Positions 60,369-64,000 of a DNA stretch of 64,000 bases are shown piece by piece. The notes below the pieces were generated by a model. The model searched no databases, had not been told where the DNA came from, and worked only from the letters and a program-made list of their open reading frames with translations. Each line of letters starts with the position of its first letter. Within the stretch, counting starts at the first letter, position 1. Where the stretch lies: assembly GCA_022376515.1 (NCBI GenBank), contig WTXI01000013.1, positions 682,001 to 746,000 on the forward strand, written 5' to 3'. The stretch comes from Lactifluus volemus (Eukaryota; Basidiomycota; Agaricomycetes; Russulales; Russulaceae). A program made the position numbers and the translations under genes.

Positions 60369-62685
60369 TGAAACCTTGAACAAAAACCACTGAATCTAAC
60401 CTCTCCGAACTCATTTTGCTATACGGTGACCCAGGATGACCCGGAGATTCGACATATTCATTTTCATGACACCTGCCTCTTCGCTTCAAGCATGGAATGT
60501 TCTTGTAGTTGGCACCTGCCACAGCTTTCGCCACTCCGTATGATCAGCGGCGTAGTATTGATGACGACGATCCCCTTCTAGCGCAGACATCGCAAAATTG
60601 GTAAAAATCCGCGGAGACTACGTCCAGGTGTAGACATCCTAAACCGTCATCCTCAACAAGCCCGAAACATCGGACTCGGAGCCCGTGGAGAGTATTATTG
60701 CGAATGTTTACGAGGGGGTAATCCCTAGTAAGTGGTATAGTGCTTGACTATTGTCATCCCTACTCGCTCCCGAACGAAACCTCTTTTTTTTTTCCCTTTG
60801 TGGACGTGCAGACTCGCAGGCCCATAGGACCTGGTCCGTGCTGGCATACATTCCCTTACACTGCCGCTCTTGTGATGTAGCTTTTTCACAGGAGACCAGT
60901 ACATCATTCTATTGCCGAAATACCCGATCACAAGTGCAGTGTATGATTATGAAGGATTCCACAGCAAGTACTCGAGGCTGGCTCTTTTGTTCCATTTGGA
61001 AAAGATTGATGAACGTGCTCAAGTCCCATAAGCTCTTCACTACAGTATGTGGTGTTATTTGTTCTCCCTCAGGCAGACGGGGACTGAATTGAATGTGACG
61101 ATCAATCAAGATAACGCAGGCAATCCATGTGCCCAATCGACTCTTAAGGTTGGTATCAACCAATGGAGGTATTCTGCCAACGTAAGGGGTACTCCAGACC
61201 GAACTTTTGGTCTCCCTGTCAACCATGTTCCAACCTTTCGGAATCATTTCCAAATCGTGGACCTTCTTTAGATTCGTCCCCCAATATCAGACAGTGCGCC
61301 CACCGCATACCATCTCACGGCTAGACTGTTTGTCACTTTGTTTCTTTCTCTGTTTCTCATCTTGGGTCACTCGCAGCGCCCAAAAGTTACCCTTGGATCC
61401 GCTGTGTTGGGTCGCTATGCTCGGACCGTGAAGCTTACTCATGATTATCATAGATGATTATCATAAAAATAATCAGGGTTTGGAAATTACGTCCCAATGT
61501 CTTTGTGATGCGATTTATTTGGTGGGACTTATGAAACTGACCGCCGGCCGCCTGGTGTTCGTGCCGTGGCCGCATCAGTAGAAATTTCCAATTACGATTC
61601 GGGCTATTCCACTCGGTCACTCGGAATCGGCAAGAAAACGGGGCACTTCCTCTGGTGGTATTTCCACCCGATGGATGTTTCGAATCCCTCTAACAATCCC
61701 TCCGGTGTGTGCCTTTGGGACACGCGGTCACGTAGACCCTTTATTTGTACCCCGACTCCGCTGTCTACATCATGTTAGTGTTACGCAAAAGTGGTGTGCT
61801 CAACATGAAAGGCACTGCATGACGGGCTTGTTACGGTATAACTCGCTAGCCTTAACCGCGCGCTTCCAGCCCCCCCCAGAATTATGGTCCTGGATGATCT
61901 TAATACGACTCACAGAAGATTCGTTATATGTAACAGCCACGAGGACTATGATCGACGCCGCAAGTCGGAACATAGTCGATGTGCAAAAAGGGTGGCAAAC
62001 AAGATGGGTAAAGCGGAGGTGATTCCCAACTACTGACGGTGGACTGGCCAGTAACTCCACAGGAAACACTGAAACATTGGCATTGATGATACATATCAAT
62101 GGATTGATAACGGGAACCCAGACCGGGTACTTCTAATTAACTTCATGACAGGGATTGTTCGGAGTCAATAACACGTCCATCTACTAGAGTACTAGTAGAC
62201 CTTCTTACCACATCCCTGTAAGACCCCGTTTGCCTCGTGTAACCATCAGGCAACACTAGAGCACCCCCCCCACTCCACCACTGATACCCCGCTTTGGTTC
62301 GATTAGTTCTCTATGTTTCACAGCTTGTCAGTGGCTTCGGTATCCTACACGTTGCCGTATCCATGTTCTGGACTACACATATCTCATTCCGTTCTTCATG
62401 TCCACCCAAGTATTGATTGGTTCCTTGACAGTTTTTTTCTGCACTTTGCCTTTACTGGCAAGCGATCATAGGTACGTGGTTCACATGACAAGGGGCCATG
62501 TGAAAAGCACATCACTGCCGAGGTATTACTCAGCATTAGACTTAGGAACGTTGATCCGAAAAAGCTAACAACCTGAATTATTGCAATATATACCAGTTAG
62601 CGAAGGGCCTAGTACTCGCCTAGTCCAGTGCAAAACAAGTAAATGAGAACCAAATTGAAGGACATCAAAGCCTGGCGGCCGGCTT
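60369..62685. other. Gene-poor stretch with protein-like fragments
   Basis: Short open stretches with protein-like composition (for example LVKIRGDYVQV and SIIANVYEGVIP near 60600-60720; NVTINQDNAGNPC near 61090-61130; SLGIGKKTGHFLWWYFHP near 61620-61675) lie in different frames without starts. They may be remnants of decayed genes. None is recognised. Confidence 0.3.
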
Positions 62686-64000
62686 TTATTCTGCCTCTGC
62701 CTCATATTCCGACTCGTGCTCCGGGACCCACGCGGAGATTCGGCTACGCAACACTTCTCCGTCTCCACTTTCTTCATCGCCAAGTAGGGCCTCTAGTCTG
62801 CGCCCAAGCTCACCCCCCCGCCCACCGCATTCATCACCGGTACTTGCTAAGACCCGCTCCCGTTCTTTCTCCTCAGCTGTAACACGAGAACGACGTTTCC
62901 GCCGCATGCCATGTGGTTTGAGAATATCTTCGGCCGTTGGACATTCATCTCCTGCATCATCACTGTCCGAGGCCGTTGCCAAGGTGATCGTGCGAGCCTC
63001 GCGTATCCAATCCTCTTCTTGATCATCTGGTCCGAGTATGCTCTCAACGAGACCTTCCTCCCACCCGTCCCACTCTGCGCACCGATGAGCTTGTCGCAAG
63101 TGTGCACCGGCCGACTCGTAATGAAGCCATTCGGCTGCAAGTTTGGGTAGGTCGGTATGTGGTGATTTCATGATATGTTGTGAGGATTGCGGAGAGCGCT
63201 CTGCGATGTGCCTTATTGTGTTGCGAAAGTGTCGTGCAAGGAATGGGCTAGCTTGAAGAAAGACGGGTAGGTGGGCACACTGCCAGAGTGGACGAGTTGT
63301 GGTTGACTCCCAGTCAATGATACCCGTCTGAAAATGTCGTTGAACATTCCGTTGAGTGACTAGGTCGAGAAGAATGACTTACAATCTTAGAGTGATTCGT
63401 GCTATCGACGAAGATATTCTCCAGACTCAAGTCGTGTAGATCTATGCCGAATTGCTCAGGCCTTCCGCTGTGGCCATCGACAAGCGCAATTAGCCTCTCC
63501 ATCATGCGCTTCCATCTGTCCATTTCTTCTCGTACACTCTGCTCCCGCTGGTTCATATGAGCGACCAAAAAGGTGCTCCGCTGATGGCGTCTGTAATCAC
63601 GATACATTAGATCGCCAGGTCCATCCCACTCTTCCTCACTCTCCTCGATGTCCCACTCGTCACTATCATCGCTGCGGTCACCTGGAACGGCCTGTAAACG
63701 ATGATGTCGTGAGGCTTGGATCTCGTCCGGGTCGAGGTGCAGGCGGTGAGGAGCGGCCTTGCCCTCGTTTTCACGAATGACGCCCTGGATCTCGCGCTCA
63801 GCACAGGCATTCAGGTACTCCCCCACTGTAGGCCAGGGACCGAGGTCTATCTCCGTTGGATGGATAAGATCACCTCGATTAGATCCAAAGAAGGGCCACG
63901 AAACGATGGGACCGACGTGAAACTCTCCAGATGACTTATGTGGGAGAGAATGGAGGTTATCCCCTTTAGGAGGGTGGATAGTAGGAGTTGAAGGAGATAA
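62686..64000 (-). CDS. Aminoglycoside phosphotransferase-like kinase (partial, 5' end outside)
   Basis: The frame is open from the window edge at 64000 to a stop at 62686-62688, in two exons (64000-63383 and 63327-62686); 419 codons are visible. The catalytic loop reads GIDLHDLSLENIFVD (Asp and Asn of the HxDxxxxN motif) and is followed, after the intron, by TGIIDWESTTTRPLWQCAHLP, the DFG-equivalent IDWE that binds metal. The visible N-terminal part contains GPIVSWPFFGSNRGDLIHP and a long acidic linker. The C-terminal ~150 residues are charged and low complexity. Fungal APH-fold proteins of this sort are numerous and mostly uncharacterised; the family name does not imply antibiotic resistance. 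The nucleotide-binding N lobe lies outside the window. Confidence 0.8.

Overview
This window comes from an intron-dense fungal nuclear genome. Genes carry up to about 17 introns of mostly 45-60 nt, with CTRAY-like branch sites. The gene set (FluG-type glutamine synthetase-like enzyme, allantoate-permease-type MFS, basidiomycete-style P450, SIN1, snurportin) and the splicing style suggest a basidiomycete, most likely an Agaricomycete. A Ceratobasidiaceae/Rhizoctonia-like source is my guess and is not proven by the sequence. I see no CRISPR array, bacterial operon, intact transposon or viral gene.

Layout: 1-897 holds the 3' end of a carboxylesterase. 1802-10708 holds serine hydroxymethyltransferase, a divergently oriented secreted repeat protein, an Hsp20 with a heat-shock element, a dienelactone hydrolase and SRP19. 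13523-15807 is a mitochondrial DEAD-box helicase. 15.8-18.3 kb is gene-poor and holds two intron-containing tRNA-Tyr-like genes plus the relic of a third copy. 18296-19804 is a D-2-hydroxyacid dehydrogenase. 20-25 kb is a degraded stretch with a threonine dehydratase broken by a local inversion and three covarying palindromes. 24997-27703 encodes a CDC48-like AAA+ ATPase with non-canonical D2 catalytic residues.

27858-35202 holds an MFS permease, a glutamine synthetase-family gene and snurportin. 35936-41562 is a tandem MFS pair (one pseudogene, one apparently intact gene), followed by a MATE exporter. 45604-50705 holds SAM50 and the TORC2 subunit SIN1. 50893-54692 encodes a large disordered protein, and 56031-58057 a cytochrome P450. 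58-62.7 kb has no recognisable gene. The window ends inside an APH-family kinase-like gene.

The genes are not a biosynthetic cluster; housekeeping genes alternate with transporters and decayed DNA. A recurring feature is the number of introns that appear to use GC instead of GT as donor: seven of roughly 110 that I could place. All splice models were made by hand from frame continuity, splice consensus and family similarity, so individual boundaries may be off by a few bases.
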